36,384 bases of DNA from an uncultured Enterorhabdus sp. (lineage in GTDB: Bacteria; Actinomycetota; Coriobacteriia; Coriobacteriales; Eggerthellaceae). Location of the stretch: the NCBI GenBank assembly GCA_947573925.1, contig CANPHS010000011.1, positions 1 to 36,384 on the forward strand, written 5' to 3'. Numbering within the stretch: position 1 is the stretch's first letter; each line of letters begins with the position of its first letter. Below the pieces are notes generated by a model. It made no database searches. It was not told where the DNA came from and saw nothing but the letters and a program-made list of their open reading frames with translations. Made by a program: the position numbers and the translations under genes. Shown here piece after piece: positions 16,113-25,093 of this stretch.

Positions 16113-17930
16113 ATGATCAACCACTTCTGCACCAAACCGCTCTGGGAATGCACCCAGACCCTGGCCGCCGTGGCCCAGGGCCGCCAGGCCGCCGACACGG
16201 TCATCACCCACGCGCGGCTCGTGAACGTGTGCACGGCGGAAATCCAGGACGACATCGCCGTGGCCATCGCCTGCGGCCGCATCGCCTACGTGGGGCCGTC
16301 GGCCGACCACTGCATCGGCGCGGACACCCTCGTCATCGACGCCGCGGGCCAGTACATCGCCCCCGGCTTCCTCGACGGCCACATCCACGTGGAGTCCTCC
16401 ATGATGGGTGCCGGCGAGTACGCCCGGGCCGTCATTCCCCACGGCACCGTGGGCATCTACTGGGATCCCCACGAGGTGTGCAACGTGCTGGGCCTTGAAG
16501 GCGTGCAGGTTATGATGGAGGACGCCGCCCGCACCCCGCTGAAGGCCATGGTCACCACCCCCTCCTGCGTGCCGGCGGTGCCCGGCTTCGAGGACACGGG
16601 CGCGGCCGTGGGGCCCGAGGACATCGCCGAGTCCATGAGCTGGGACGGCGTGGTGGGCCTCGGCGAGATGATGAACTTCCCCGGCGTGCTGGCCGGCACC
16701 GACCACGCCCACGGGGAGCTGGCGGAAACCATGAAGGCCGACAAGGTGATCACGGGCCACTACTCGGTGCCCGAGACCGACCGGGGCCTGAACGCCTATG
16801 TGGCCTGCGGCGTGCGCTGCTGCCACGAGTCCACCCGGGCCGAGGACGCCCTCGCGAAGATGCGCCTCGGTCAGTACGCCCAGCTGCGCTACGGCTCGGC
16901 CTGGCTCGACTTGCCCCAGCTGGCGGCCGCCGTCACCGAGACCGGTATCGACACGCGCTTCGCGAACCTCATCTCCGACGACACGCACCCGCACACGCTG
17001 GTGGCCGACGGGCATCTCGACTTCATCGTGCGGAAGGCCGTGGAATGCGGCATCGACATCGTCAGCGCCATCCAGATGGTCACCATCAACACCGCCACCT
17101 GCTTCCGCATGGAGCACGAGCTGGGCTCCATCACGCCGGGCAAGTGCGCCGACATCGTGTTCCTGGACGATTTGGAAGCCGTGCACGTCACCCGCACCCT
17201 CATCGACGGCGCGGTGGTGGCCGAGAGCGGCGCCATCACCTTCGCGCTGGCGCCCTTCGACTACCCGGAGTGGGTCACCCACTCCATGCACCTGGGCCGC
17301 GAGATCACGCCCGACGCCTTCCGCATTTTGGCACCGGAGGGGACGGCCGAGGGCGACACGGTCACCGTGCGGGCCATCGAGCTTCTGCCCGGGTCGGTGC
17401 CCGACCGCGAGGCCCACGTGGCCCTTACCGTGACCGACGGGGCCTTGGAAAGCGACCTGGCCCAGGACGTGCTGAAGACCTTCGTGTTCGAGCGCCACCA
17501 CGCCACCGGCACCTTCGGCGCGGGCTTCACCAAGGGCTTCGGCATCAAGCGCGGGGCCATGGCCTCCACCGTGGCCCACGACGCTCACAACCTGCTCGTG
17601 GTGGGCACCAACGACGGGGACATGGCCCTGGCCGCCAACACCCTGGCCGCGGTGGGCGGCGGCATGGTCGTGGTGGCCGACGGCGAAGTGCTGGGCCTGG
17701 TGGAGCTGCCCATCGCCGGCCTCATGAACGACCTGGCCGCCCCCGAGATGAGCGAGAAGGTGCACCGCCTGGAGAAAACCTGGGCGGACATCGGCTGCAC
17801 CATGCCCTCCCCCTTCATGACCATGGCGCTGATCCCGCTCGCCTGCCTGCCCGAGCTGCGCCTCACCAACCGGGGCCTCGTGGACTGCACCACCTTCTCG
17901 TTCGCCGACCTGTTCGTGGCCGGGGAATAG
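16113..17930 (+). CDS. ade: Adenine deaminase
   Basis: 605 aa, amidohydrolase family. Deaminates adenine to hypoxanthine and ammonia for purine salvage. Metal ligands are visible in GFLDGHIHVESSMM (~85-98) and the following VGIYWDPHEVCNVLG matches the adenine-deaminase-specific block. DDTHPHTLVADGHLDFIV carries further His/Asp ligands, and the C-terminal half contains the additional adenine deaminase domain ending around PFMTMALIPLACLPELR. Length agrees with bacterial Ade (~580-600). Start ATG at 16113 follows GAAGGAGG. Divergent from the AKR gene; the amidotransferase gene follows after a hairpin. Confidence 0.92.
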   Translation: MINHFCTKPLWECTQTLAAVAQGRQAADTVITHARLVNVCTAEIQDDIAVAIACGRIAYVGPSADHCIGADTLVIDAAGQYIAPGFLDGHIHVESSMMGAGEYARAVIPHGTVGIYWDPHEVCNVLGLEGVQVMMEDAARTPLKAMVTTPSCVPAVPGFEDTGAAVGPEDIAESMSWDGVVGLGEMMNFPGVLAGTDHAHGELAETMKADKVITGHYSVPETDRGLNAYVACGVRCCHESTRAEDALAKMRLGQYAQLRYGSAWLDLPQLAAAVTETGIDTRFANLISDDTHPHTLVADGHLDFIVRKAVECGIDIVSAIQMVTINTATCFRMEHELGSITPGKCADIVFLDDLEAVHVTRTLIDGAVVAESGAITFALAPFDYPEWVTHSMHLGREITPDAFRILAPEGTAEGDTVTVRAIELLPGSVPDREAHVALTVTDGALESDLAQDVLKTFVFERHHATGTFGAGFTKGFGIKRGAMASTVAHDAHNLLVVGTNDGDMALAANTLAAVGGGMVVVADGEVLGLVELPIAGLMNDLAAPEMSEKVHRLEKTWADIGCTMPSPFMTMALIPLACLPELRLTNRGLVDCTTFSFADLFVAGE

Positions 17931-17952
17931 GCCCTTTCGCATCCCTTCACCT

Positions 17953-17994
17953 GCGCCGACGGCACGCCGCATGGTCGGGCGTTGCCGTCGGCGC
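17953..17994. terminator. 12-bp stem-loop after adenine deaminase
   Basis: GCGCCGACGGCA (17953-17964) and TGCCGTCGGCGC (17983-17994) are perfectly complementary around an 18-base loop, 22 bases after the ade stop. No U-tract follows, so termination strength is uncertain. Confidence 0.6.
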
Positions 17995-18012
17995 GGCCGG
18001 GTGGTATGTTCT

Positions 18013-18034
18013 TCCCCAGGAAAACGACTGGGGA
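18013..18034 (+). promoter_or_regulatory. Hairpin covering the ribosome binding site of the amidotransferase gene
   Basis: TCCCCAG (18013-18019) pairs with CTGGGGA (18028-18034) over an 8-base loop. The 3' arm overlaps the GGGGAGG site used by the GTG at 18045, so the fold would hide the ribosome site. Translational control is possible. Confidence 0.4.
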
Positions 18035-18044
18035 GGATCTACCC

Positions 18045-19007
18045 GTGATTATCGGCATTACCACCACGCTGAACGAGGCGGACGGCTTTCAGCGCGTGAA
18101 CGTGGAATACATCAACCGCGTGGCGGCCACCGGGGCCGCGCCCGTGCTGCTCACCCCCGTGCGCGGGGGTGCCGAGGCGAACCGGGCGGTGGCCCGGCGC
18201 GTCATCGACACCGTGGATGCGCTTCTCATCACCGGCGGCGGCGATGTGCACCCGCGCTACTACGTGCCCGACCCGGCCAAGAACCGCGACGCCCTGGACA
18301 TGGACGACGTGGCGGCGCTCGGCTGCGGCTCGTCGTCCCACTGCCGCTCCACCGGGGCGCGGGTGCCCTTCTGCGGACATTCCGCGTCGGACGAGGCTTT
18401 CCGCGCGGCCATGGGCGGCACGCCGGGGCCCGACGAGGTGCACGCCCTGGACGGCCGCAACGTGCTGACCGACCCCGACCGCCCCGCCGTGCCCTGCCTG
18501 TCGGACCTGCTGGCCGTGAGCGAGGACCGCGACGGCTTCGAGTTGGAGCTGGCCCGGCTCGCCCACGAGCGGCAAATACCTTGCCTCGGCATTTGCCGCG
18601 GCATGCAGGTGATGAACGTGGCCCTGGGCGGCAGCCTCTACCGCGACCTGTACAACTGCGGCGTCACCGAGCGGGGCCACCGCCAGGAGCCGCCCTACGA
18701 CCGCACCACCGACACGGTCACCATCGCCCAGGGCAGCCTGCTTTCCTGCGTGCTGGGCACCGCCGGCGCCTTCGACGTGAACTCCATGCACCACCAGGGC
18801 ATCGACCACGTGGCCACGGGGCTGCTCGTGGCCGCCCGCTCCGGCGACCGGGTCATCGAGGCCGTGGAGGACCCGGCCCGCGACTTCTACCTGGGCGTGC
18901 AGTGGCACCCCGAGTATCTCGACCGCCATCGCGGCATCTTCAACGCCCTGGCCACCGCCGGCGAGCGGTTCGCAGCCCAGCGGGAAGCAACGGTTTCGCA
19001 AGGCTAG
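18045..19007 (+). CDS. Gamma-glutamyl-GABA hydrolase-like class I glutamine amidotransferase (PuuD-like) with insertion
   Basis: 320 aa. Class I amidotransferase fold: oxyanion region LLITGGGDVHP (~60-70), nucleophile elbow LGICRGMQ with Cys184, and the His/Glu pair in QWHPEYL. PuuD-type enzymes hydrolyse gamma-glutamyl-GABA in putrescine breakdown. Between the GGGDVHP and ICRG blocks there is an extra ~70 residues compared with ordinary members (~250 aa). This insertion contains Cys94, His99, Cys100, Cys110 and His112 and looks like a possible metal site. Start GTG at 18045 follows GGGGAGG. No other polyamine gene is near, so the substrate is open. Confidence 0.82.
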   Translation: MIIGITTTLNEADGFQRVNVEYINRVAATGAAPVLLTPVRGGAEANRAVARRVIDTVDALLITGGGDVHPRYYVPDPAKNRDALDMDDVAALGCGSSSHCRSTGARVPFCGHSASDEAFRAAMGGTPGPDEVHALDGRNVLTDPDRPAVPCLSDLLAVSEDRDGFELELARLAHERQIPCLGICRGMQVMNVALGGSLYRDLYNCGVTERGHRQEPPYDRTTDTVTIAQGSLLSCVLGTAGAFDVNSMHHQGIDHVATGLLVAARSGDRVIEAVEDPARDFYLGVQWHPEYLDRHRGIFNALATAGERFAAQREATVSQG

Positions 19008-19081
19008 GGGCGCTGTCGCCGGCCCTTCCCCGCCCGTGCGCTAAGCTGAGTGCATCGAACGGCAGCGGACGGAGGGCAACC

Positions 19082-19843
19082 ATGGCAACCTACGAATGCG
19101 AGAGGCCGCCCCTCCCCTTTCCCGAGCCCTTGCGGGAGGGCGTCATCCTCGCGCGGCCGAACCGCTTCATCATGGACGTGGACCTCGGCGACGGCGTGCC
19201 CGTGCGCTGCCATTGCCCGGCAGTCTCGCGCATCGGCGGCCTGGATCTGGCGGGGCGCCCGTGTCTGGTGTCCGACTCCCATAACCCCCGGCGCAAGATG
19301 CCGCTTACCGTGGAGGCCTTCTCCCTGGCCCGGCCCGACGACGCCGTCAAGCCGTGGATCGGCATCAACCAGAACGCCTCGAACCGCTACGTGGAGCACT
19401 TCCTGCGGGAGGGGGCCTTCGAGGCCATCACCGGGCCGGTGGCCGCCGTGCGCCGCGAAGTTCCCCTGGGAGACTCGCGTCTCGACTTCCTCGTGAACGA
19501 CCGCCAGTACCTAGAAGTGAAGACGCCGCTCGTGCAGATACAGACCCCGGTGTCCGACTCCGTGCCGCGCCTGCCCGAGGCGCCCTTCAACTCCACCGAG
19601 CGGGTTGTGCGCCACCTGCGCGAACTGGCCGCGTCCTTGAAGGACCGCGAGCGGGCCGTCATCCTGTACTGCCTCTATTACCGCAACGACGGCTTCCGCT
19701 ACTACCACGGCACCACCTACGAGGAGGTCATGGCCACGGTGGACGCCGTGCGGGCCGCCGGCGTGGAGCTGTGGCAAGCCGACTTCGAGATAACCCCCGA
19801 GGCCGTGGCCCTGAAAAGCTACCACGAGCTGGAAGAGTGGTAG
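19082..19843 (+). CDS. sfsA: SfsA family DNA/RNA nuclease
   Basis: 253 aa. The SfsA pattern is recognisable: ILARPNRFIMDVDL near the N-terminus (OB-like part), a central WIGINQNASNRYVEHFL, and the PD-(D/E)xK-type core GDSRLDFLVNDRQYLEVKT with Asp ~137 and Glu-x-Lys ~150. The C-terminal block ERAVILYCLYYRNDGFRYY is also typical. SfsA was first described as a sugar fermentation stimulation protein and its fold is nuclease-like. The sequence is divergent from E. coli SfsA (for instance SRIGGL where NTGRM is usual). Start ATG at 19082. Tail-to-tail with the antiporter gene, the stops 1 base apart. Confidence 0.78.
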   Translation: MATYECERPPLPFPEPLREGVILARPNRFIMDVDLGDGVPVRCHCPAVSRIGGLDLAGRPCLVSDSHNPRRKMPLTVEAFSLARPDDAVKPWIGINQNASNRYVEHFLREGAFEAITGPVAAVRREVPLGDSRLDFLVNDRQYLEVKTPLVQIQTPVSDSVPRLPEAPFNSTERVVRHLRELAASLKDRERAVILYCLYYRNDGFRYYHGTTYEEVMATVDAVRAAGVELWQADFEITPEAVALKSYHELEEW

Positions 19844-19844
19844 G

Positions 19845-21194
19845 TTAAGCCTCCTCGGCCGCCGCGGCCGCGTGGTCGGGCTCGTAGCGGCGGTCGTCGG
19901 GGATGAAGAAGATGAACACGAGCGAGCTCAGCAGCAGGAAGAACGGGTAGAACAGAAACGGCATGATCTGGAAAGCGTTCACCGAGAAGCCGAGCTCGGT
20001 GCAGGCGGAGATGGCCACGAGCATCTGGGCGCCGTAGGGAATGACGCCCTGGAACACGCAGGAGAACGTGTCCAGGATGGAGGCCGTCTTGCGGCGGGAG
20101 ATGTCGTAGGTCTCGGCCATCTCGTGGGCGATGGGATTGGCCATCACGATGGCCACGGTGTTGTTGGCCGTGGCGATGTCCATGGCGCCCACCAAAAGCC
20201 CCATGCCCAGCTGGCCGCCCTTGCGGCCCTTGAACACGCGCTTGATGCCGTTGAGCAGGGCCACGAAGCCGCCGTTCTCGCGGATGAGCGCGCAGATGGC
20301 GCTGACGAGCACGGCCACCATGGTGGTCTCGAACATGCCGGCGGCGCCGGTGCCCATGTTGCCCAAAAGGTCGGTGGCGGCCACGGCGCCCTCGGCCACC
20401 ACGATGATGGAGCCGGACAGGATGCCCAGCAACAGCACGATGAACACGTTGATGCCGCAGATGCCGCCAATGAGCACGATCAGGTACGGGATGAGCTCCA
20501 CCAGGTTGTAGTCGTTCTGCACGGTGCCGGAAATGTCGGAGCCGAGGGACAGGGCCAAAATGACCACGAGCGTCACAATGGCCGCGGGCAGGGCGATCTT
20601 GAAGTTCTCGCGGAACTTGTCCTTCATCTGGCAGCCCTGGCCCTGACAGGCGGCGATGGTGGTGTCGGAGATGAACGACAGGTTGTCGCCGAACATGGCG
20701 CCGCCCATGACCGAGGCCACGCACAGCGGCATGGAGAAGCCCGACGCGGCCGCCACGGCCACGGCGATGGGGGTGATGAGCGTGATGGTGCCCACCGAGG
20801 TGCCCATGGAAATGGACACGAAGCAGCTGACCACGAACAGCACGGCCACGGAGAACTCCGCGGGAATGATGGAAAGCATGAGGTAGGCCACCGACTCGGC
20901 CGAGTCGCGGCCCACGGTGCCCACGAATACGCCGGCGGCCATGAAGATGAGGATCATGGTGACGATGGTCTTGTCGCCGATGCCGCGGCCCATGACCGCG
21001 AGCTTGTCGTCGAAGGGCAGCTTGCGGTTCTGGAAGCAGGCCACCAGAAGGGCGATCAGGAAGATCACCACGATGGGGATGTTGTAGAAGCCCATGGAAA
21101 TGCCCATGCCGTACTCGAACAGAATGCCGAGCCCCAGATACAGCACGAGGAACACCCCGATAGGCAAAAGCGCCGCCACATTTCCCTTTTTCAC
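19845..21194 (-). CDS. Na+/H+ antiporter, NhaC family
   Basis: 449 aa with about 11-12 hydrophobic segments. Characteristic pieces: VSCFVSISMGTSVGTITLI, then VASVMGGAMFGDNLSFISDTT, a strongly conserved block of the NhaC/ArsB-type family, and GVIPYGAQMLVA near the C-terminus. It sits in the cytoplasmic membrane; members exchange Na+ for H+ or related ions or substrates. The start is placed at GTG 21194, after ACGGAG, giving KKGNVAALLPIG; an open frame continues upstream without a better start, so a few residues are uncertain. Divergent from the DEAD-box helicase. Confidence 0.85.
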   Translation of the reverse strand: MKKGNVAALLPIGVFLVLYLGLGILFEYGMGISMGFYNIPIVVIFLIALLVACFQNRKLPFDDKLAVMGRGIGDKTIVTMILIFMAAGVFVGTVGRDSAESVAYLMLSIIPAEFSVAVLFVVSCFVSISMGTSVGTITLITPIAVAVAAASGFSMPLCVASVMGGAMFGDNLSFISDTTIAACQGQGCQMKDKFRENFKIALPAAIVTLVVILALSLGSDISGTVQNDYNLVELIPYLIVLIGGICGINVFIVLLLGILSGSIIVVAEGAVAATDLLGNMGTGAAGMFETTMVAVLVSAICALIRENGGFVALLNGIKRVFKGRKGGQLGMGLLVGAMDIATANNTVAIVMANPIAHEMAETYDISRRKTASILDTFSCVFQGVIPYGAQMLVAISACTELGFSVNAFQIMPFLFYPFFLLLSSLVFIFFIPDDRRYEPDHAAAAAEEA

Positions 21195-21332
21195 GTCGAA
21201 CTCCGTTTTCTTCGTCTCTGAAAAGTGCTGGCCTATAGTACACCAGAAAAACCGCTGCCGATGCGTCATCTTCTTCGCGCGGCCCTTACTTATAATAGAT
21301 GGCGAACGATCGCGCCCCCAGAAGGGAATCCC

Positions 21333-23975
21333 ATGACCGATACCACCGCATCCACCTACGAAACGCCCGAGGACATCGCCGCCGAAGCGGCCCGCGAGGC
21401 CGCCAACCCCATCGCCCCCGTGGACCCCTTCGAGCCCGGCTCGCTCGGGTGGCTGCTCCCCTGGGCGGAAACCGGCGAGGGCGACGTGCTCACGCCCGAC
21501 GAGGCCTTGGAGGTGTTCCTGGAATGGGTGGACGCCCGCGGCATGGAGCTGTGGCCCCACCAGGAGGACGCGCTCATGGACTTGGCCGTGGGCGACTCGG
21601 TGATTCTGGGCACGCCCACGGGCTCTGGCAAGTCCATGGTGGCCTTGGGGCTCTGCTTCATGGCCGTGGCCACGGGGCGCACTGCCTACTACACCGCCCC
21701 CATCAAGGCGCTCGTGTCCGAGAAGTTCTTCGACATGGTGGACATCCTCGGCCGCGAGAACGTGGGCATGATCACGGGCGACAGCACCATCAACACCGAA
21801 GCGCCGGTCATCTGCTGCACGGCGGAGATCCTCGCGAACCAGGCCCTGCGCGAGGGGCCCGCGTCGAAGGTGGCCTGCGTGGTGATGGACGAGTTCCACT
21901 TCTACGCCGACCCCGACCGCGGCTGGGCCTGGCAGGTGCCGCTGCTCACGCTGCCGAACGCGCAGTTCCTGCTCATGAGCGCCACCCTGGGCGACGTGAG
22001 CGACATCGCCGCCATGCTCCAGGAGCGCACAGGGCGTCCTGTCGACCTCGTGACCGACGCACCGCGCCCGGTGCCGCTGTCCTACGACTACACCCTGGAG
22101 ACCCTGGAGGCCACGGTGGAGCTAGGCCTGCGAGCCGGCGAGGCGCCTCTGTACATCGTGCACTTCTCCCAAGACGAGGCCCTGAAGAACGCCCGGTCGC
22201 TGGCCAGCTACGGCGTGTCGGAGAAAGACCAGCGCGAGGCCATCAAACAAGCCATGAAGGGCACAAAGTTCACCACCCCCTTCGGCAAGATCCTGCAGCG
22301 GCTGCTGGCGGCGGGCGTGGGCGTGCACCACGCGGGCATGCTGCCGCGCTACCGGCTTTTGGTGGAGCGCCTGGCCCAGCAGGGGCTCCTGCCCGTCATC
22401 TGCGGCACCGACACCCTGGGCGTGGGCATCAACGTGCCCATCCACACCGTAGTGCTCACCCAGCTCACCAAGTTCGACGGCACCAAGATGCGCCGCCTGC
22501 GCAGCCGCGAGTTCCACCAGATCGTGGGCCGGGCGGGCCGGGCCGGCTTCGACACCGAGGGCATGGTCATAGCACTCGCCCCCGAGCACGAGATCGAGAA
22601 CCACAAGGCGATGCTGAAGGCGGGCGACGACCCGAAGAAGCAGCGGAAGGTGAAGAAGAAGCAACCGCCCGAGGGCTTCGTCAGCTGGAACAAGCAGACC
22701 TTCGAGCACCTCATCGAGAAGCCGCCGGAGAAGCTCACCCCCCGCATGCGCATCACCCACTCCATGGTGCTGTCGGTGGTGAGCCGCGGGGGCGACGCCT
22801 GGGCCAACGTGCACCAGCTGATCGCCGACTCGGCCCAGAGCCCCGAGGAGAAGATCAAGCTGAACGCCCGGGCCGACGAAATATTCGCCACGCTGCTGGA
22901 GGCGGGCGTGGTGGTGAAGGGCACCGCCGAGGATGGCAGCCCCGCCTACGAGCTCACCGTGGAGCTGCCCGAGGACTTCGCCCTGGACCAGCCGCTGTCA
23001 CCGTTTTTGCTGGCGGCGCTGGAGCTGCTTGACCCCGAGAGCCCCGACTATGCCCTGGACGTGATTTCGCTGGTGGAGGCCACCCTGGAGAACCCGGCGA
23101 AGGTGCTGCGGGCCCAGGAGCGCAAGGCCCGGGACGCCGCCATGGCCGCCATGAAGGCCGACGGCGTGGAATACGAGGAGCGCCTGGAACGCTTGGCCGA
23201 GATCACCTACCCGAAGCCCTTGGAGGAGCTGCTCGACCACGCCTTCGAGCTGTACTGCCAGTCCGTGCCCTGGGCCCGCGACTACGAGCTGCTGCCGAAG
23301 AGCGTCCTGCGCGACATGGTGGAGACGGCGAGCGACTTCAAGACCTACATCGGCCGCTACGGCATCGCGAAGTCGGAGGGGACGCTGCTGCGCTACCTGT
23401 CCGACGCCTTCCGCGTGCTCGTGCGCACCCTCCCGCCCGACGTGCTGGACGACCGGCTGCGCGACATCATCGCCTGGCTCGGCTTCATGGTGCGCACCAC
23501 CGACTCGTCCCTCGTGGACGCCTGGGAAAGCGCCGGCGATCTGCCCGAGGCCGGGGCGCCGCCCGTGGCCGCCGACGCCGTGGTGGCCGACCGTCACGGC
23601 ATGGAAGTGATGGTGCGCAACGCCCTCTTCGCCCGGGTGCGCCTGGCGTCCCTGGACCGCACCCACGAGCTGGGGAACTTGGACGAGAACTGGGGCTTCG
23701 GCGAACGCGCCTGGGACGCTGCCCTGGACGACTACTTCGCCGAGCATCATGAGATCCGCATCGACGGCGACGCCCGCAGCGCCGCCTACCTGGTCATCGA
23801 CGAGTCCCCCGAGCAGGAAGCGCACCTGTGGCATGTGCGCCAGATCTTCCTGGACGAGGACGCCGCCGGCGACTTCCGCATCGAAGCCGACGTCGACCTG
23901 GACGCCACCCAGGAGGAAGGCGAAGTCATCTTCAAGAACTACCGCGTCGGCTTCGTGGAGGATTTGACGGAGTAG
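21333..23975 (+). CDS. DEAD/DEAH-box helicase, Ski2/Mtr4-like with DUF3516 C-terminus
   Basis: 880 aa, superfamily 2 helicase. Walker A GTPTGSGKS (~92-100), motif II VVMDEFHFY (~184), motif III SATLGD (~214) and motif VI QIVGRAGRAGFD (~395-405). The residues after ~530 match the helical DUF3516 domain that accompanies this actinobacterial helicase family. Likely acts on structured RNA or in DNA repair; the exact role is not established. Start ATG at 21333 follows GAAGGGA; the longer frame from 21225 overlaps the antiporter promoter region and is not favoured. It ends 8 bases before the zeta-toxin stop on the other strand. Confidence 0.88.
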   Translation: MTDTTASTYETPEDIAAEAAREAANPIAPVDPFEPGSLGWLLPWAETGEGDVLTPDEALEVFLEWVDARGMELWPHQEDALMDLAVGDSVILGTPTGSGKSMVALGLCFMAVATGRTAYYTAPIKALVSEKFFDMVDILGRENVGMITGDSTINTEAPVICCTAEILANQALREGPASKVACVVMDEFHFYADPDRGWAWQVPLLTLPNAQFLLMSATLGDVSDIAAMLQERTGRPVDLVTDAPRPVPLSYDYTLETLEATVELGLRAGEAPLYIVHFSQDEALKNARSLASYGVSEKDQREAIKQAMKGTKFTTPFGKILQRLLAAGVGVHHAGMLPRYRLLVERLAQQGLLPVICGTDTLGVGINVPIHTVVLTQLTKFDGTKMRRLRSREFHQIVGRAGRAGFDTEGMVIALAPEHEIENHKAMLKAGDDPKKQRKVKKKQPPEGFVSWNKQTFEHLIEKPPEKLTPRMRITHSMVLSVVSRGGDAWANVHQLIADSAQSPEEKIKLNARADEIFATLLEAGVVVKGTAEDGSPAYELTVELPEDFALDQPLSPFLLAALELLDPESPDYALDVISLVEATLENPAKVLRAQERKARDAAMAAMKADGVEYEERLERLAEITYPKPLEELLDHAFELYCQSVPWARDYELLPKSVLRDMVETASDFKTYIGRYGIAKSEGTLLRYLSDAFRVLVRTLPPDVLDDRLRDIIAWLGFMVRTTDSSLVDAWESAGDLPEAGAPPVAADAVVADRHGMEVMVRNALFARVRLASLDRTHELGNLDENWGFGERAWDAALDDYFAEHHEIRIDGDARSAAYLVIDESPEQEAHLWHVRQIFLDEDAAGDFRIEADVDLDATQEEGEVIFKNYRVGFVEDLTE

Positions 23976-23982
23976 CTGCCCG

Positions 23983-24591
23983 TTACGCCCGCCAGATTTC
24001 GTCATCGCGGACGGCGTCCATGAGCCACGAGCCGTGGGCGGCAAGATTGCCGACCCAAGACAGCACGCCGCCCGTCCAACGGGCCAGGGCGGTGAACTCC
24101 ACCGTGTTGTCGAAGATGGTCGCCTCGTCGCACAGGTCGAGGGCGCGGGAAAGATTGCGCAGCGACGTGCGCCACCGCCGGCGCACCGCCTCCTCGTCGA
24201 TGGGATGGCCGCCGAGGGCGACCCGGTGAGCGATGCGGGCGACGGCGTCCTCGGCCGAGGCGATGCCGATGTAGTAGAGCACCACGCGATAGCCCGCCTC
24301 CCGCGCTCGCTGAATGGTCTTTAGGCACGTGCGACCCGTCAGCGTCGTCTCCTGGTTGAAGCTGGCACGACGGGCAAGGCAATGGTCGATGCGAAGAAGC
24401 GCCTCGCGGTCGGCCCGGAGCTGGTCGGCATCCGACCGGGGGTCGCCGCCGTTCGCAACTACGATCTCGTCGGAGTTCACCCGCGCAAGCGAGCGTGGCA
24501 TGGACGGATCGCGCCAGAACCCCGCATGGTAGAACGTCGATTTCCCCGCCCCGTTCACCCCGGCGAACGCCACGTAAACCGGGCGTCCCAT
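23983..24591 (-). CDS. Zeta toxin family protein (ATP-dependent kinase toxin)
   Basis: 202 aa. P-loop AGVNGAGKSTF at ~9-19, then the substrate-base region VNSDEIV and NQETTLTG, which correspond to the conserved Asp and Glu of zeta/PezT kinases; basic RRRWRTSLRNL follows. Zeta toxins phosphorylate UDP-N-acetylglucosamine and block cell-wall synthesis, though chromosomal homologues vary. The start ATG shares one base with the stop of the upstream HTH gene (TGATG), the usual coupling of antitoxin then toxin. The pair is probably repressed through the palindrome at 25033-25054. Confidence 0.87.
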   Translation of the reverse strand: MGRPVYVAFAGVNGAGKSTFYHAGFWRDPSMPRSLARVNSDEIVVANGGDPRSDADQLRADREALLRIDHCLARRASFNQETTLTGRTCLKTIQRAREAGYRVVLYYIGIASAEDAVARIAHRVALGGHPIDEEAVRRRWRTSLRNLSRALDLCDEATIFDNTVEFTALARWTGGVLSWVGNLAAHGSWLMDAVRDDEIWRA

Positions 24592-25013
24592 CAGAAGATC
24601 CCCGCCTTCACGAGCTGGGCCTGGCGCTGTTGGAGGAAAAAGTCGGTCACAGCCATATAAAATGCCGCCTCCTCCCGGCTTTGCGCCTGGGCCATCATCT
24701 CGGACGAGGGAATGCGCCGGAACAGGGCCCGACATTCCTCGTACAACTCGTGGGCTGTCGCTTCGGGCGATGTTGATTCGCCGGCAGGACGCCTTCCCGC
24801 CGCCCTCGTACCCGGGCGACTATCTTCCGTAGTCGCCTTTGCAGCCGGTCGGCCGGCCCGGGGCCGCGACACTACCCGCTGCAGAACATCCTCTTCCCGC
24901 AGCACCCACGCCCGCCCGTTCTTCTCCGCAGGCAGCTGCCCCGCCTTGATGAGCGCCCGCACCCGAGCCGGACTCACCCCGAGCCGCTCTGCACTCTCCG
25001 CCACCGACATCAT
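24591..25013 (-). CDS. Helix-turn-helix protein, antitoxin partner of zeta toxin
   Basis: 140 aa. Residues ~1-45 form a MerR/excisionase-type HTH: SVAESAERLGVSPARVRALI, followed by LPAEKNGRAWVLREEDV. A low-complexity Arg/Ala/Pro linker (~50-85) and a helical C-terminal part (~88-140) follow; the latter would neutralise the toxin. This combination, DNA binding plus toxin binding in one protein, differs from the classical epsilon antitoxin. ATG at 25013 has AGAAGG 6 bases upstream; a second ATG follows directly. The palindromic operator lies 20 bases upstream. Confidence 0.82.
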   Translation of the reverse strand: MMSVAESAERLGVSPARVRALIKAGQLPAEKNGRAWVLREEDVLQRVVSRPRAGRPAAKATTEDSRPGTRAAGRRPAGESTSPEATAHELYEECRALFRRIPSSEMMAQAQSREEAAFYMAVTDFFLQQRQAQLVKAGIF

Positions 25014-25032
25014 GGCCCACCTTCTTCCCTCA

Positions 25033-25054
25033 ATTATTGCGATATCGCAATAAT
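25033..25054. promoter_or_regulatory. 22-bp perfect palindrome, operator of the HTH-zeta operon
   Basis: ATTATTGCGAT followed by its exact complement ATCGCAATAAT. It lies 20 bases upstream of the antitoxin start, where the core promoter should be, and is AT-rich against GC-rich surroundings. Autoregulation by the HTH protein is the natural inference. Confidence 0.75.
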
Positions 25055-25093
25055 ATCATGACCGAGAGATGCAGGAGCTGAATTCTTGCAAAC

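Noticed and set aside
19872-21221. Open plus-strand frame opposite the NhaC gene
   Set aside because: His/Asp/Gly-rich shadow translation typical of antisense to membrane proteins in GC-rich DNA.
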